Part shown: piece after piece, positions 31,900-45,265 of the stretch | Numbering within the stretch: position 1 is the first letter of the stretch | Layout: each line of letters opens with the position of its first letter | Origin: Pachypanchax playfairii | Taxonomy: Eukaryota > Chordata > Actinopteri > Cyprinodontiformes > Aplocheilidae | Direction of reading: 5' to 3' | DNA length: 64,000 nt | Assembly (NCBI GenBank): GCA_006937955.1 | Contig: SSNP01000305.1 | Coordinates: forward strand, 2,244 to 66,243 | Notes under the pieces: model-generated | What the model was told of the DNA's origin: nothing | The model's database searches: none | The model's input: only the letters and a program-made list of their open reading frames with translations | Translations under genes and position numbers: made by a program

Positions 31900-32440
31900 C
31901 CAAAAATAACAAATCAAGCCTGGCTGAGGAGTTGAACTTGGATACTGAGTGTCCACCTGTAATCAGAACATAAACCATGTGATGCTGAGCGACGTGTTGC
32001 AGAAACACTGAAGAGTGTCTTATGTTTCCTGTTGCTTTCGTATATCTGTTCAAAAGCAGGTATGTATTGAGCATTTTGCATGCTGTTTTATACCTGCTAC
32101 ATAAATACCTTTAATCTTATGCTAATCATATTTTTCTTACTAGTCCGTGAACTACTGACATTGTGTGAGCATCAGTTGTTTTATATTGTTCAGAAATGAA
32201 CAGTACATGTGTGGCTTTAATGATTTACAATCTTGACTGATTTATTTTAATTTGACTCAGTACCACAGCAGGTAAGTTATAACATTGTTTTGTTTAGTTG
32301 TTTGTTTTTTCAACATGGAAAATAAAAATGTTACTGAGAAAAAAGCTATGCAGTAGATTTTTATCCCAAAAAGAAAAACAGCAGCTTTATGGACAAAGTG
32401 ATGAGATTCACAGGGGAACTTTGAAGTTTGCTTTATGCTG
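31900..32440. other. No gene seen
   Basis: Intergenic DNA between a MITE and a microsatellite. Nothing recognisable. Confidence 0.5.
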
Positions 32441-32442
32441 TC

Positions 32443-32506
<64 letters not shown>

Positions 32507-32791
32507 TTGTATTTCTGACCTCCTGGGGACCCGTTTCCTGACTTTTACTATCTTTCTGGGGTCCGAGGGTTCTTGTGGGGACCGAAGCCTGGTCCCCATG
32601 AGGGGGACTCCCCTTTTTAGGGTTAGGGGTTAGGTTTATAGGTATGGTGTGAATAGAGTTTTAGTTAGTCTTAGGGTTAGTTATAGATCAGTAATGGTTA
32701 AGGTTAGGAAAAGGGTTTGGGTTAGGTATAAATCTAGTTACTAAAATCAATGGAAGTCAATGGACGGTCCCCATAAGGAAAGAAGAGACAG

Positions 32792-32841
<50 letters not shown>

Positions 32842-33127
32842 TTGTATTTCTGACCTCCTGGGGACCCGTTTCCTGACTTTTACTATCTTTCTGGGGTGCG
32901 TGGGTTCTTGTGGGGACCGAAGCCTGGTCCCCATGAGGGGGACTCCCCTTTTTAGGGTTAGGGGTTAGGTTTATAGGTATGGTGTGAATAGAGTTTTAGT
33001 TAGTCTTAGGGTTAGTTATAGATCAGTAATGGTTAAGGTTAGGAAAAGGGTTTGGGTTAGGTATAAATCTAGTTACTAAAATCAATGGAAGTCAATGGAC
33101 GGTCCCCATAAGGATAACAAAACACAC

Positions 33128-33200
<73 letters not shown>

Positions 33201-33214
33201 GGGGGGGGGGGGGG
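32443..33214 (-). repeat. TG-embedded telomere-like unit, two tandem copies (locus 2, inverted)
   Basis: The same unit as locus 1 but in reverse orientation ('ttagggttaggggttagg'), at about 32504-32793 and 32840-33128, between (TG)n runs. The array ends in a 14-base G run near 33200. The first unit has a diverged right end ('aaggaaagaagagacag'). Confidence 0.95.
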
Positions 33215-33323
33215 CTAGAATTAAATGTGACAGCAGCATCATGTGACAGTGAATTCTAGCAGAGAACATTACAGTGATTTCTTTATTTTTCACCCAACTT
33301 TTTATCTCTTAACACACTCAAAA

Positions 33324-33324
<1 letters not shown>

Positions 33325-33363
<39 letters not shown>
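33325..33363. repeat. (GA)n microsatellite
   Basis: About 18 GA dinucleotides after 'aaaatgtgtgt'. Confidence 0.95.
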
Positions 33364-33366
<3 letters not shown>

Positions 33367-36300
33367 GTGCTCTGACCTGGAACTTGGCTTCAGGCTAAAC
33401 CAGCGTGTCATGCATGTCACATTATCTGTCAAAGAAGTCCTCTGTCCCGTGGTCTTTTACCAGCCCTTTTCTAATTTGTTCATCCATTATCTTTGCTTTC
33501 GCTCAGTTTTTTCTTTCTTACCTCTCATCTCTTCTTCTCTCACTCTCTACATTCCTGTCTCAGTCCCTCCTTACAACTTCTCAGCTGCTGTTTCTGCAAC
33601 ATGTCTTCAATCACCCCACTGTGGTTTGACATTAAATCAAACCCACGGTGCTGCGAGCAGGTCTAATTGAACGAAATCACATTCAGAACATTCCTCTAAG
33701 AATTTTATGCTCCAAGCAGAGGCTCAACTATTATATCTGGCTCGAGTTATTGTTGGTCTTCTTGCTATATGATGGATCTAGAGAAACAGTTACACAAAGT
33801 TGAAAGTGAACATTGTTCTGTGAGCTGCTTGCTTAAACTCTTTAAAGTTTTCAATTCATCCATCCATCCATGGATGGATTGTATGTGTGTGCACAGCTGT
33901 TCGTCTCGTGTGTCTTTATGTTGGATCAGATAGATTGAGATTTTTTTTCAGGGTGTACCCTCAGCTCATACACAGGCTCCAGACCCCAATCATTACCTGA
34001 AGCTTTTACAAAAATACTGGCTCTATTCGAGCAACATTACCCCCAAACAAAGAAGAAAAAATAGTTTTAACATGGAGGAAGGGGCTGACAGGGAGGGCCA
34101 GCGGTCATGGAGCCAATTTGTGTTGAAAGAACATGTTATTGTGTGTCTGTAGTGGCTGACTGTTATTTGATTACAGTCTGGGAAAGTCTCCCTCATTAAT
34201 CACAGCAGCACTGTGCTTCAAAGGGGATCCATACTGTCCATGGCCTAACTACAGATAAAAACATAGTATTTGAGAATGAAACTGCCATTAGAGTGTATTT
34301 CTATCTATTTTGTGAGTACAGTATTTGTTTTGTATTGAACATCTATCATGAAGAAATTCCTGTTTTGAGGGTTACTGAGGTTTTTTTCCCTTCATATTTA
34401 TATCTGTGTTATAATTTGAAACAACTGATCTCATATAAGACTCACACATGAAAAAGAGGGGTGAAGTCCAGTGGCTCACTGCACCTCCTCAAACCAGCTG
34501 TTATGAGAAAAAAAGTGTAAATCTATGACCAAAAAGTAAGCAGTGATATTCTGTCTCTGTGGTATTCTGAACAAAAGATGACACTAAGACCTCTGGAAAT
34601 TGTTTCAATTTAGAAAACTGATGAACCATCTGGTGTGAATTAGTTTGGATGATTATTCTGAGAGTTTTGGCTTTAGACTATCAACCATATATATATTTAT
34701 GTTGAAGCCAAAGCAAAAGAAGTGTCCTCATGAGACGTCCAGTACACGTTTTAGGTCCCGCCCCTGATGGGTTTTGCTGATTCATTTACTTCTTGCCCTG
34801 CTGCTTTATGTTCAAATATGTTTTTGTATATTTTGCAGCAGTTAGTTATTTGATGGCTAAAGAACATCATTAGACCCATCCAGGTGTAACACAACCTCTC
34901 GCCCGATGACCGTTTGACGTAAACATCAACTCCCAGCAACTCTGAAAAGGAACAAGTGAGAATAGAAAATGACTGACTGACTGAGAACACTGTTACTGTG
35001 AATGTGTGAGACTTTCAGCCCCACACCTCGTGCTCAGACTGTGGTTGCAGAAATAAGACATGGGAGCTCCACTTAATGGGATTTTATGGCTTCATCTTTA
35101 AACAACAAGAGGAGGGGGGGGACTTGATGTATCTTTATATCTATAACATCATCACACACTGAAAAATCTGCTAATTTAGAACAGACTGTAGTTATAAACA
35201 AATTATCTGAAAATACACATACAGTACTTTGTAGTTATTTGGCGCATATGAATATATAATAATTGTAAGAAAATGGTCCAAAAACTCCATATTTTGTTCT
35301 AAGTTTTACCAGTAACGATAACTAAGCAGTAAAGTTCTGTTGACTGAAATTATCTTTTACACAAGGAGATTTTTAATTTAACTCATTGAGTTTGTAAAGA
35401 CCTCATACACACAGACGCATCTTTTCTAAAACATAAGGGATGTATTTTTGTACATAAGATACATCCTAACAGACCAACACCCAGCGATCGGGGTCGAGGT
35501 GTGAATGAATGCGATCTGTTCCTCGTCTTCTTTTCATCACTGCAAAGCTTCTCCTCTTCTCCGACCTTTCCATCTGTTGTTTTGTATATTTGGACCATTT
35601 TTCAAACAGAACTGTGCCAGAGAGCCGCATTTAAAAACAATGATCTGCATTCGAACATAAGTTTTGACTTCACTTTCCAAATGTTTGAGAGGTGACAGTA
35701 ACTCGTTGGCATGGTAACCAGCACTGCATAGTATTAACACCTTTTAATTGCTTAACGTGACAGAAATGAGTCTGTTTTATCTGAAACTTTCTTCTAGTTT
35801 CCTTTGATCACATTTAAATAAAACACATCTGACAAAAATCTAATAAAAGTTTTGGCTCGGCTCTTGATATGTGAGAGTTGCTGCTTCCTTTTTTAGTTTT
35901 AGAATATTTAGTTGCGATTGATAGCACGAGGAGGAGAGCTTTCAATCTGGCGTAGCTTCTGCTAACATTTAGGGAGAACAAAGAAAAATATGCTATTTTA
36001 AATTTGTATGAATGTGTGTGTTGCTTTGAGCAGATGGAACATAACTTCAAGGGAACAAATAAAAAAACTTCATACACAGTCAGAAAAAGAGTGTGTTTTT
36101 GTGAGTGCTTGTGGAAAACGCTGTCAGTTTTCAGCATTTTTGTTTAATTTGATGAATTGTTTCTGATCACACACCACTGATTTCACACTTGAAGGAATGG
36201 CTGATAAATGACACTGAAATGCAGCTCATCTCTCACTTCCACAGATGTACAATTGTCACACACTTGAGGCCCTGCATTGAAAACACAAACACACAGAGCA

Positions 36301-37000
36301 GAAGCAGCAGAAGGTGAGCAGACGCAGCCAGCAGAAGGAATTCATCAGACTGACGTAGCGTGGACCCAGGAGCCTTTTCTTTCATCTATTTCCTCTTCAC
36401 TTCTACGTGAGGGGATGTTCAAACTTTTGAGTCTCGGTCACTCCCTTCGAACACACTTACCCTTTACTTTCTGTCTGATAGTGTGATGACGAATCCTCAG
36501 AGGCTCCACTTCAAGATAAAGAGTGAGTTCTGAACCAGATGCACAGATGGTCTACACATGTAGGAAATATTGTAAGAGTTAGAACTGATGCTAAAACTTA
36601 CACTTATTGTTGATCAGAAAAATGTTGGAAAAGCTGAAATGAGTTCAACCAGGAGTTTAAACCTTAAAAAAGATCACTAACAAAACAATCACCCCATTCA
36701 AGCCAGACATTTAGTTTTTTTAATCCCTTTTCAGGAACATGAAGGTTTTTACCCTTTTGGGGGAGATTATAATCTCCACCGTTAAACTGTGAGTTGTAGG
36801 ATTTGAAAAGAAAGTCAAAGCAGGCCGTAAGACATGATGGTGTTTGTGGTCATGCTAAATTCTTTCTGAAGAAGGATGATGACTGCTTCACTATGGAGGT
36901 ATCACACCTTGTAGGAAAATAAGACAGAATACTTCAAAATCTCTTTATATAACTGAAATTAGGGGATTTAAAAAATAAACATAAAACATACATACATGTG
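33364..37000. other. Long gene-free stretch
   Basis: I see no splice-bounded exon with family resemblance and no named repeat, apart from a short CATC/GATG palindrome near 33858-33878. Conserved noncoding elements of ednrb could lie here but cannot be recognised by eye. Confidence 0.4.
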
Positions 37001-37004
37001 TGTG

Positions 37005-37295
37005 TGTTCTTGTTTTTCTACCCTACTGAGGACCAGTTATAGGATATTTACTATCCTTCTGGGGACCGGGGGTTCTTGTGGGGACCGAAGCCTGAGCCCC
37101 ATACAGGGGACTCCCCTTTTTAGAGTTAGGGTTCAGCTTTAGAGGTATGGTGTGAATAGAGTTTTAGTTAGTCTTTGGGTTAGTTATAGATCAGTAATGG
37201 TTAAGGTTAGGAAAAGGGTTTGGTTTAGGTATAAATCCATTTATTAAAATCAATGGAAGTCAATGACGGGCCCCATAAGGATAGCAAAACAAACT
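37005..37295 (-). repeat. Telomere-like unit, single diverged copy (locus 3)
   Basis: One copy of the same unit, reverse orientation, with more differences (for example 'gcccatacaggggact'). It is flanked by only short TG runs. Confidence 0.9.
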
Positions 37296-37377
37296 TGTGT
37301 GTGTGGGTGTGTGTGTGTTGTTTTGATGATGCATGTTTTGGTGGCAGGAATAAACATAAAATCTCACGAGGACATAC

Positions 37378-38482
37378 TTAAAGGGACTCTTAGCAAGTTT
37401 AACAACACATGTATAGAACTGTACAATTTCTTCCTCATACATGCTCCCACAATGTCCTGGTCACTAGAGCACAGGCATTTTCACTCTAGTTGCCTCTATA
37501 TGCATGTAAAATCATTTTATTAGTTATTAATTGAGCTCGTTCGGGTTGAACACACACCATACTTTCCAGAGGCACTTGAATGCATCATGACCGCATGCGC
37601 GTCCACGCTTAGGCGTAGCGTTTGCTATCGCTAGCTAAAAGCTGCAGAGAGAAACGTTGAAAGCATTGATTCTACCGAGAACAAGAGACACACTCCAGCC
37701 CAGAACCCAACCAAGAGAAACTTGAGTCGGATCAATGGACGTAAAGATCGGTTCAACATATGAGAAGTGGAAAATGCTGAGAGAATCTTGGTATGAGAAA
37801 AGACCCGCAGTCGGAGTCATTTTTGCTTGAAATGTAAGAAATTATTACTAAATGCGTGGAGAAAAGAGTTGTGTCAGGTTCTGTACTCTGTACTGAGTAC
37901 TGAGTGAGTCAGGAAGATTTGGGTGGAACACTGGAACACCTGCTCGTTAAGCTGCATGGGCGGAGAAGAAGCAGACGCGAGCGCCTGGCCTTACACGCGA
38001 TGCTTATGTCTCCTCGGACTCTCTCGAGCTCTGTGAAACCCAAAGTCATCTGAACCTGTTTCTCCTGTCTCTCTGCCTGCCCATTGCCCATTGAGTTTGA
38101 TCATTGTTGAAAATAAAGTCAGTTTTAACAACTTTGAAATCTGAGTCCAGCCTGAGTTCTGCATGTGAGTCAAACACTTTTCTGAGTCCATGAAAAGTTG
38201 ATCCAGGAGTTTCCACATATTTCCCATAGTAGGAACATTTTTTAGCTGTCTGACATGCTCACAGCTGATTGGGTTTAAATATCATAACATCTCATTTATT
38301 ATCTCAGTTGAAGTCATGCCTGCAGATCTGTAAATTGTCGAATACAGGACTGACTCAGCTGCGAGTGCACGTACGGCATGCGCACCTCATGCACGAGCTT
38401 ACCATTAAGGCTGCTGTTACGCGTTTGGCCTAACGGGCAATCACGAGCCCAAAAATTGGAAAACTGCTTAGAGCATCTTTAA
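37378..38482. mobile_element. TTAA-flanked MITE, family 3
   Basis: TTAA at 37378-37381 and 38479-38482. The inverted ends are AGGGACTCTTAGCAAGTTT, matched imperfectly by AACTGCTTAGAGCATCT read in complement. The interior is CpG-richer, with no transposase frame. Confidence 0.7.
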
Positions 38483-38579
38483 GGTCTTGTATGTTTTCAT
38501 GAAGATTTAAAGTCTTATGAGGTGAAGTAAAGAGTTACGGTAAAGATGGCCTTGTTTTGTGTATGATGAGAAGTTACTT

Positions 38580-38860
38580 ATTCTGTGACATCACATCTTG
38601 TGCTCACCACCAGGCCAATCAGTGGCTACCACTATAGTTAGGGGTTTGACTGGTATCCATCTGCTGAACCAATCAGTCCACAGGTGGGTGTGTGGAGTCA
38701 CTTTGGAACACATCTGACCACAGCAGAAGTGGTCCAAAAAAAGGGGTTGGTACGGGGCAGGTTGACTCTGAAAAAGGTAGTGGAAACACGCCAGAACAGG
38801 TTTGAAGTGAACCAAACCGTACTGTACCAATCCCAGTGGAAAAGCACCAATAAGATGAAG
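38580..38860. mobile_element. Fragment of a 'gcttttccac'-ended MITE
   Basis: The right end 'ccgtactgtaccaatcccag' followed by 'tggaaaagcacc' matches a terminal repeat style also seen at 60740 and 61320-61378. The interior has 'gtggtccaaaaaaa' and 'ccaatcagtggc' blocks. The left end was not located precisely. Confidence 0.5.
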
Positions 38861-38869
38861 ATGTGGGAA

Positions 38870-41235
38870 TGAAGGGGGAACACACAAAAACCTGATACCA
38901 GAAATCAGCTAAACCTGCATGTGAAATATTAAACAAAACCTCAAGACTAATATGTTGGATGTGAACAGGCTGAAAAAAATGAAATGCTAGTTGCAGAAGA
39001 TGATGGAAAATGATATTTCTTTTCTTCCAAAAATTCCATCGGCAAAAAACTAAAGTAATACCACTCCTTCGGATTCTTCAGCTGCACCCTGTGCCAGGAA
39101 TCTGCTCATGCAGCTTTTCATTACAGCTCATATTCATACCTACTTATATAAAAAAACATCCATTTACAATTACAGATTTTTATATCAATAATTCAGATTT
39201 GTTGCAACGCCTCTCACTGACACAGACACAGAAATGCATGTTGCAATAATCGGATTCTGCTCTCTATGAAAGCATGATGAGCGTAAACCTCATGTTTGGG
39301 CCAAACCAGCACATTCTTCAAACTGCAGCTGTTGTTGCAGAGATTTGATATTTCACTTAAACTCCACCCACAGCTGTGGCAAGAATATGGATGGAGGTCT
39401 GAAATGAAAACTAAATCTAAATGAATTGATCAAATTCTACTGTTTCTTAAAGAAGGTATAAAAGCCCATCCATCTATCTATTATCTATACCTGCTTGTTC
39501 CTGGTTTAAAAGCCTTTAAGATTAACTCTGCAATGAAAAAAATCAATATTTTACCAGAAATATGTTTATTCTGTGAGAATGTAATAAAATCTGATTGATT
39601 AAATACTGTGACAGCAAAATGTTTAAGAAGAATTTTAGATTTTTATCTGCAGATGAGATGATTTCACAAGTCATGGCTTCCCAAGACGGTGAAGTTGTTA
39701 AACCACGGCAACACAAATCACGTTCTCATGATAAAATTGTTAATGTTCCAAAAAAACGCTAAGGGTCCCGGAATAACACAAATCTACAAGTTTTTTTAGT
39801 GCTGTATTTGTTTGTTGTTTTTTTATTTATTTATTTTTGTTTGTTTGTTTGTGTGTGTGTACGTATGTATGCATGCATGCCTGCCTGTGCTTATAAAGTA
39901 GTGGTTGATTTTCCCAGCTACATCTACAATGCTAAAAACCATTAACATTACTCTGATATGGAGGATTTTAAAAAAGAACATAAACATGACATGCTCGGAT
40001 ACAAAAAAACAAAACAAAAATCAGGACGCTGATAGCACCAACTAGTGGGAAAAGCTATTTTTGATCTTCTTTTTCTTCAGCTGTTTTAGCCCATTCCAGT
40101 GCACCACCGCTGATACAGCGCCCCTGTAGTGGTGCAACGTTGCAACTGCAGTTAAAATAACATCCATATAGCTGGAGCCAGAGTGAAATCAGGCTGGGGC
40201 GGCACAAAATTAGCTGGAGGCCGCCGCCACGCAAATTTGTACGCAGGAAAAACCCTGTATGTATATATGTGTGTATTTAGAAAAGAGGGGAAAGAAATCT
40301 AAATGTGTTGATTTACAGATGTATCACTGCCTTTTAACTTTGTATTTCTTGATGTATTGTGTTGTGAAATTCCAAGGCCAGTACACCTTTAACAGGATTA
40401 GTACTTTCCTTAAAAACCTACTGTATTGAATCTAAATCCTGTTTGTCTCCATTTGGTGGAGAGTTGATGTAAAACAGGTGGCAAGTACCTATTTCACTAA
40501 GCCAAAGTTTGCATGAGGTGGTGAAGGTTTAATGAAAGCATAGAGTTGTGTTATTATAGTATTGTATTATTACATTGTTACTGCTTTATGTAAACTGGGG
40601 TATCGACGTGGTGCCTGAGGGTATCAGAAAGCCCCAAAGATCACATTATTAGCACTTGAACATGTTCTAAAGATAACTCAACTTACCAGTTGGCAGACTC
40701 TAAAATATAATTTTATCCTGTAGCAATTCCTCTTTAATCACATTTCATTTATATACATTTTAAAATAACAATATCTTTTTTTTTTTATTCAAAACTTGTT
40801 TATTTCACATTAAGTTTAGATAAGATAATCCTAAATATCAAACTGGAAGCCCTTCATAGACCTCAGTACCCATGAAGCAGCTCTCAGTTTGGACTTTGTG
40901 TAAACAGTTGTGAAATTTTAGCAAAACAGTTAAAAGTAAGGACATTTTTAGGGCATATTTTTAGGGGTTTCTGAACTAGGCGTGGCAAAAAGGCTCAACA
41001 GCATCACCTTTTGTAATAGAACTTCTGATTAGTTTTACAAAAAACTATAAAATTCAGAAAAGTCTTGACCGAGATATATGAAGACATCTCTTGGTGGCAG
41101 GTCCACTCATTGATTCTTTCAGGTTTAATCAATGTTTTGTTCTGTTATATGATTATATAATAAAATATAATGTAATATTGTAAGATAGCTCTGTTATGAT
41201 CAGCCAACAAACTGTCTACATAGTACTTTTATAAA
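38870..41235. other. No gene seen
   Basis: AT-rich intergenic DNA. A short GT/GCAT tract lies near 39840-39880. No exon was recognised. Confidence 0.45.
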
Positions 41236-41237
41236 TT

Positions 41238-41770
41238 GTATTTAATGACTGGCTGGTTCTGTTGTGGTGACTGATCTGTAGTCTTTAGAGCAGGCATCTC
41301 CAACCCTGGTCCTCGAGAGCTACTGTCCAGAAGGTTTTAGATGTGTCCCTGCTCCAACACAGCTGAATCAATTAACTGAATTACCTCTTCAGCAAGCCAT
41401 CAAGTTTAGCAAAGGCCTGCTAATGAGTCATTCATTTGATTCAGCTGTGTTGGAGCAGGGATGCATCTAAAACATTCTGGACAGTAGCTCTCGAGGACCA
41501 GGGTTGGAGATGCCTGCTTTAGAGTCTGTTGTGCAAAGGAGGATGCTTCAAATAATGAAGAACATCATGGAGAACCCTCATCATCCTCTTCACAACACAG
41601 TAGCATCAGAGTGTTTTCAGACAGAAGCTTCTTCAGATCCAACACAGGAGATCCTTCCTGTCCACCACTAGAACCCTCTACAATAACTCACTGAAGAAGA
41701 ACTGACTTACTACAACATCTAGTTTCTCCTTTTTCTCTTTCTCTTCTCTCATAAGAAATGATGTTTTTGA
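41238..41770 (+). mobile_element. Rex1/Babar-like LINE 3' fragment, host of a hAT MITE
   Basis: With 41291-41524 removed (the MITE and one copy of its duplicated target), the sequence reads VVVTDL, a stop, SLESVVQRRM, then NIMENPHHPLHNTV and EILPVHH. This is the C-terminal block of the 11190-11945 family, ending in the usual tail near 41770. Confidence 0.75.
41291..41516. mobile_element. hAT-type MITE with 8 bp target duplication
   Basis: The ends CAGGCATCTCCAACCCTGGT and ACCAGGGTTGGAGATGCCTG are perfect complements, and the inverted repeats extend about 80 bp each. The element is therefore almost a palindrome with a short centre ('tgaattacctcttcagcaag' region). CTTTAGAG is duplicated exactly at 41283-41290 and 41517-41524. 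An 8 bp duplication with CAG...CTG ends is the hAT signature. Confidence 0.93.
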
Positions 41771-41779
41771 CATTGAATT

Positions 41780-42807
41780 GAATTTGAATGACTGTTTTTC
41801 AAAGGGATTATTGCCAAATTTTGCCACTAAGGGGCGTCAGTGACTGGATTAAGTGCAAACACCTTTTGCCCTTTTGTAGGCACAACTTCAAAAGATTTTC
41901 TTCTTGTTCCACTGATTGTGTTAGTTTAATGTGTTCACATCAGCTCTATAACTTTTAACTCTGTTCATGTTGTATGTTGTTATTCTGAATTGAATCTCTT
42001 CTTGTAGTCCAGCCTGATGTAAACCTCACACCTGTTTGCTCACTTGACTCTCTGCTGCTTTACATTGCAAATAAAGCCGTGTTTACATTTGCTCCGCAAT
42101 GACAATAGTCACTATGGGTTACCTTGACTAACAACACAGGCAACCAATCAGATCTCACATAACCAGGTGAAGATGGGGGTTGGAGGAAAACCAGTTCTCG
42201 AGAATTATGAGAAAAAAAAAATGAAACAAGAGCTGACAAAGATTACTGAGAAGAAAAACTCAACAGTCACGAGCGTGATCACTGATCTTTGGTCTGTGCG
42301 TCACTCCCTTTCTGGTAAGTTCACAAAAGGAAACTGATCCCAGGTCTGTGTGCTGATGAGGTTTCTGGGTTTGCCAAATGCAATGAGAACAATTTCCGTT
42401 TCTCTCTTGGATCTTCGGACAGCTGCTGCTCTGTCACACACAGAAACCAGGTAGAAGGAAGAGATAAGGTAAGCACACTTTGTTCCATTTACCATCACTG
42501 TGCTGCTTCATTCTGTAAAACTGAAAAGAACAGAGAAAGAAAAGTGTGGAGCTCTTTGAGTGTCTGTATGCTGGATGACATGTGCTGAAGAGAAAGTGAA
42601 AGTACTTTCAGAGAGTGTAACTTTCTGAACATGACACTGTTTTACACACAGTACCAGAGAAGATTTGTTAAAAATAACAACAATAAAAAACAAACATGTT
42701 AAATGAGTTAAATGTTCTGATACAGATAAACATGAACAAGGAGAAGGTTGTAAAAACAGGCAACCACCTTCACTGGGCTCCAGTTCTCCATCTCCTGTAC
42801 AAGCACA

Positions 42808-42851
<44 letters not shown>

Positions 42852-43345
42852 ATAATTCACTGCGCTGATTTACCAAGGCCCAGTTACCCCAAGCAACAAG
42901 AGGGGCTTATCAACTGCTCCCTCACTTGCCATACTGTTATCAGCCTGGCCTAGTTCACACACACATGTGCACACACACAAACACACACAGATACTCTCTG
43001 TCCTTTTCTGTGGAAAACACCCACACTCTTCTGTCTCTCACACACACACTCAATCTGGGGAATAAATGTTGTGGGGAGGGGGCTTATCAGAGTCCTCAGG
43101 GTCCTGGCAGCCACTTCACAGGCTCAGATCCTAGAGCCGGGGCCACAGAGACACAAACCTATGTGACCAGACTGCTGATGAACAAAGGCTCCATAGTTAG
43201 ACAGTCCAGACTGCAGGGCACACCGACAACACACACGTGTTCCAGCTGTGAGCAGTGGTGGAATAAAGACAGAGATTCAGGTGTTCTGCTGTCAGACCAG
43301 GAAACAGTCGCTCTCTGTTTTATCTGAAATTATAATCAAAGTTAT
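41780..43345. other. No gene seen; one CA microsatellite
   Basis: (CA)n at about 42811-42850 and scattered CA-rich DNA to 43050. The open frames here are low complexity and show no family resemblance. Confidence 0.45.
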
Positions 43346-43349
43346 ATTC

Positions 43350-44598
43350 TACAATCCCAATTCTAAAAAAATTAGGAGCACAGTGATTTTTATCATTGTG
43401 TAGCTTCTCCTCCTCTTTTAACTTCTGTCTGTAAACATCTGGGAGACCAGCTGCTGGAGTTTAGGAGAAGAATGATGTCCTGTTCTTGCCTGATCCAGGA
43501 TTCAAGAGGAATTCTAGTTCTGGGCCTTTGTGGCTGGATGTTGTGTTTCATAATACAAATGTTTCTGTTGGTAAAACCTCTGGACTGCAGGCAGGTCAGT
43601 TCAGCAGCTGGACTCTGCTCCAGTGAAGCCAGGCTGTTGTGATGATGCAGTATGTGGTTTAACATTGTCTTGCTGAAATATGCAAGACCTTCCCTGATAG
43701 AAACTTTGTCTTGATGGGAGCAGATGTTACTCTAAAACTGTACTTTTTAGCATTGATGGAGCCTTTCCAGATGTGTAAGCTGATCATCTCATAGACACTA
43801 ATGCAATCCAATGCAACAGTTTTCCATTATTTCCTCAGACCATTTTTAATGATCTTTGTTCCAGAGAAGACGTCTGAGTTTCTGGATCAGGTTTACAAAT
43901 AGCTTCTACTTTGCATGATCCATCTTTAACTGCTATTTGTGGATCATACGATGAACTGTGTTGACAGACAGCGAAATCTGGATGGGTTCTTAAGTCCATG
44001 CAGTAGAGACTCAAACCTTTTTTTAATTAAGTCTCACGTCGAGACCCACAAATTACAGGCCTCCAGTTTGGATTTTTGACTTTCAGATTCCTCCTGATTT
44101 TCTGAGTCTTTCATGATTTTATTCACTGTAGATGGTGGATCTTCAAAGTCTTTGTAATTTCACATTGAAGAACATTTGTCTCAAATTGTTCCGCAATTTT
44201 TATACTGTTTATCAAAGATTTTTGATCCTCTGCCCACTTTTTCATCTGAGAAGCTCTGCCTCTCTGAAATACTCCATTTATTTGTTCATGTTACTGAGTT
44301 TTCATCCGTTTATCTAATTAGTTGTCAATTGTTCCTCCAGTTGCTTTTGAATTGTGCCATTGACTATTTTAGCTGATTCTTGCCTCTATTCCAACTTTTT
44401 TGAGATATGTTGCTGCCACCAAATTGAATATGAGATCATATTTTTATGAAATGGTCAAATATCTTAATTTCACCTTCTAATATGCTGTTAATGTTCTATT
44501 GGGAATAAAAGTTAGATAAATGGGATTAGCAAATCATTACATTTAGTTTTTAATTTTACACAGCATCCCAACTTTTTATGACTTGAGGTTTTACAACC
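43350..44598. mobile_element. Nonautonomous DNA transposon remnant
   Basis: The left end 'ctacaatcccaattctaaaa' and the right end, in complement 'gtaaaacctcaagtcataaa', both run into 'gttggga/attagga...ctgtg' blocks. These form degenerate inverted repeats of about 35 bp like those of a very common fish element. The interior (for example 'gatgaactgtgttgacagac') has no intact frame. The superfamily is uncertain. Confidence 0.65.
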
Positions 44599-44694
44599 AA
44601 TAAAGACTTTCAGAGACTCTCATTAAAACCCATTTGCTCTCTCTCTCTCACACACACCCACACGGTTAAAAATATTATCATCCATCTTTTACCT

Positions 44695-45265
44695 TTCATA
44701 TTCTAATTCAAACATACTTTATTAATCCCCAAAGGGAGATTAAATGTTGTAGTAACTCAGTTTTTCGTCAGAGACTCATTCCACATGGTTCTAGTTGTGG
44801 ACAGGAAGGACAGTGTCTATATTGGATCTGAAGAAGCATTTGACTGAAGACACTCTGTTGATGAGTTATTGCGTTGTGTAGAGGACGATGAGCGTTTTAT
44901 ATGATGTTTTTCCATTTCATTTCACAATTAACTCAAAAGACTCCAGATCAGTCCGCAGAACAGAACCAGCCTTCTTTATCAATTTATTCATCCTCTTTAT
45001 GTCACCTGCTCTGAAGTTGCTCTAATAGGTGACTGTAGGTGTGATCACACTCTCCACAACAGACTTATAAAAGATCTTCAACATTTTGCTGCAAATGTAT
45101 GTCCCTTCTTAAAAACAGCATCACAGTTGTGTCTCCGGTTCAGTCTGTTGTCCAGGTGAACACCAGGTATTTCTACTCCTCCAGCACCAGAAACAGAATC
45201 CATGACTGAGGTAGAAGGTGAGACAGGTGAGGTGTGACAGCTGTGGGTGAAGGGAGGGTGAGAGG
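44695..45265 (-). mobile_element. Rex1/Babar-like LINE, 3' fragment
   Basis: It starts with the inverted tail 'tactttattaatccccaaag'. Minus-strand translation gives pieces of the same C-terminal region with several indels, then the 'ccaggtgaacaccaggtatt' block. A fifth partial copy of this family in the window. Confidence 0.78.

Noticed and set aside
43350..44598. A protein-coding gene in the long repeat near 44 kb
   Set aside because: Short frames only, bounded by degenerate inverted ends of a known type of fish transposon.
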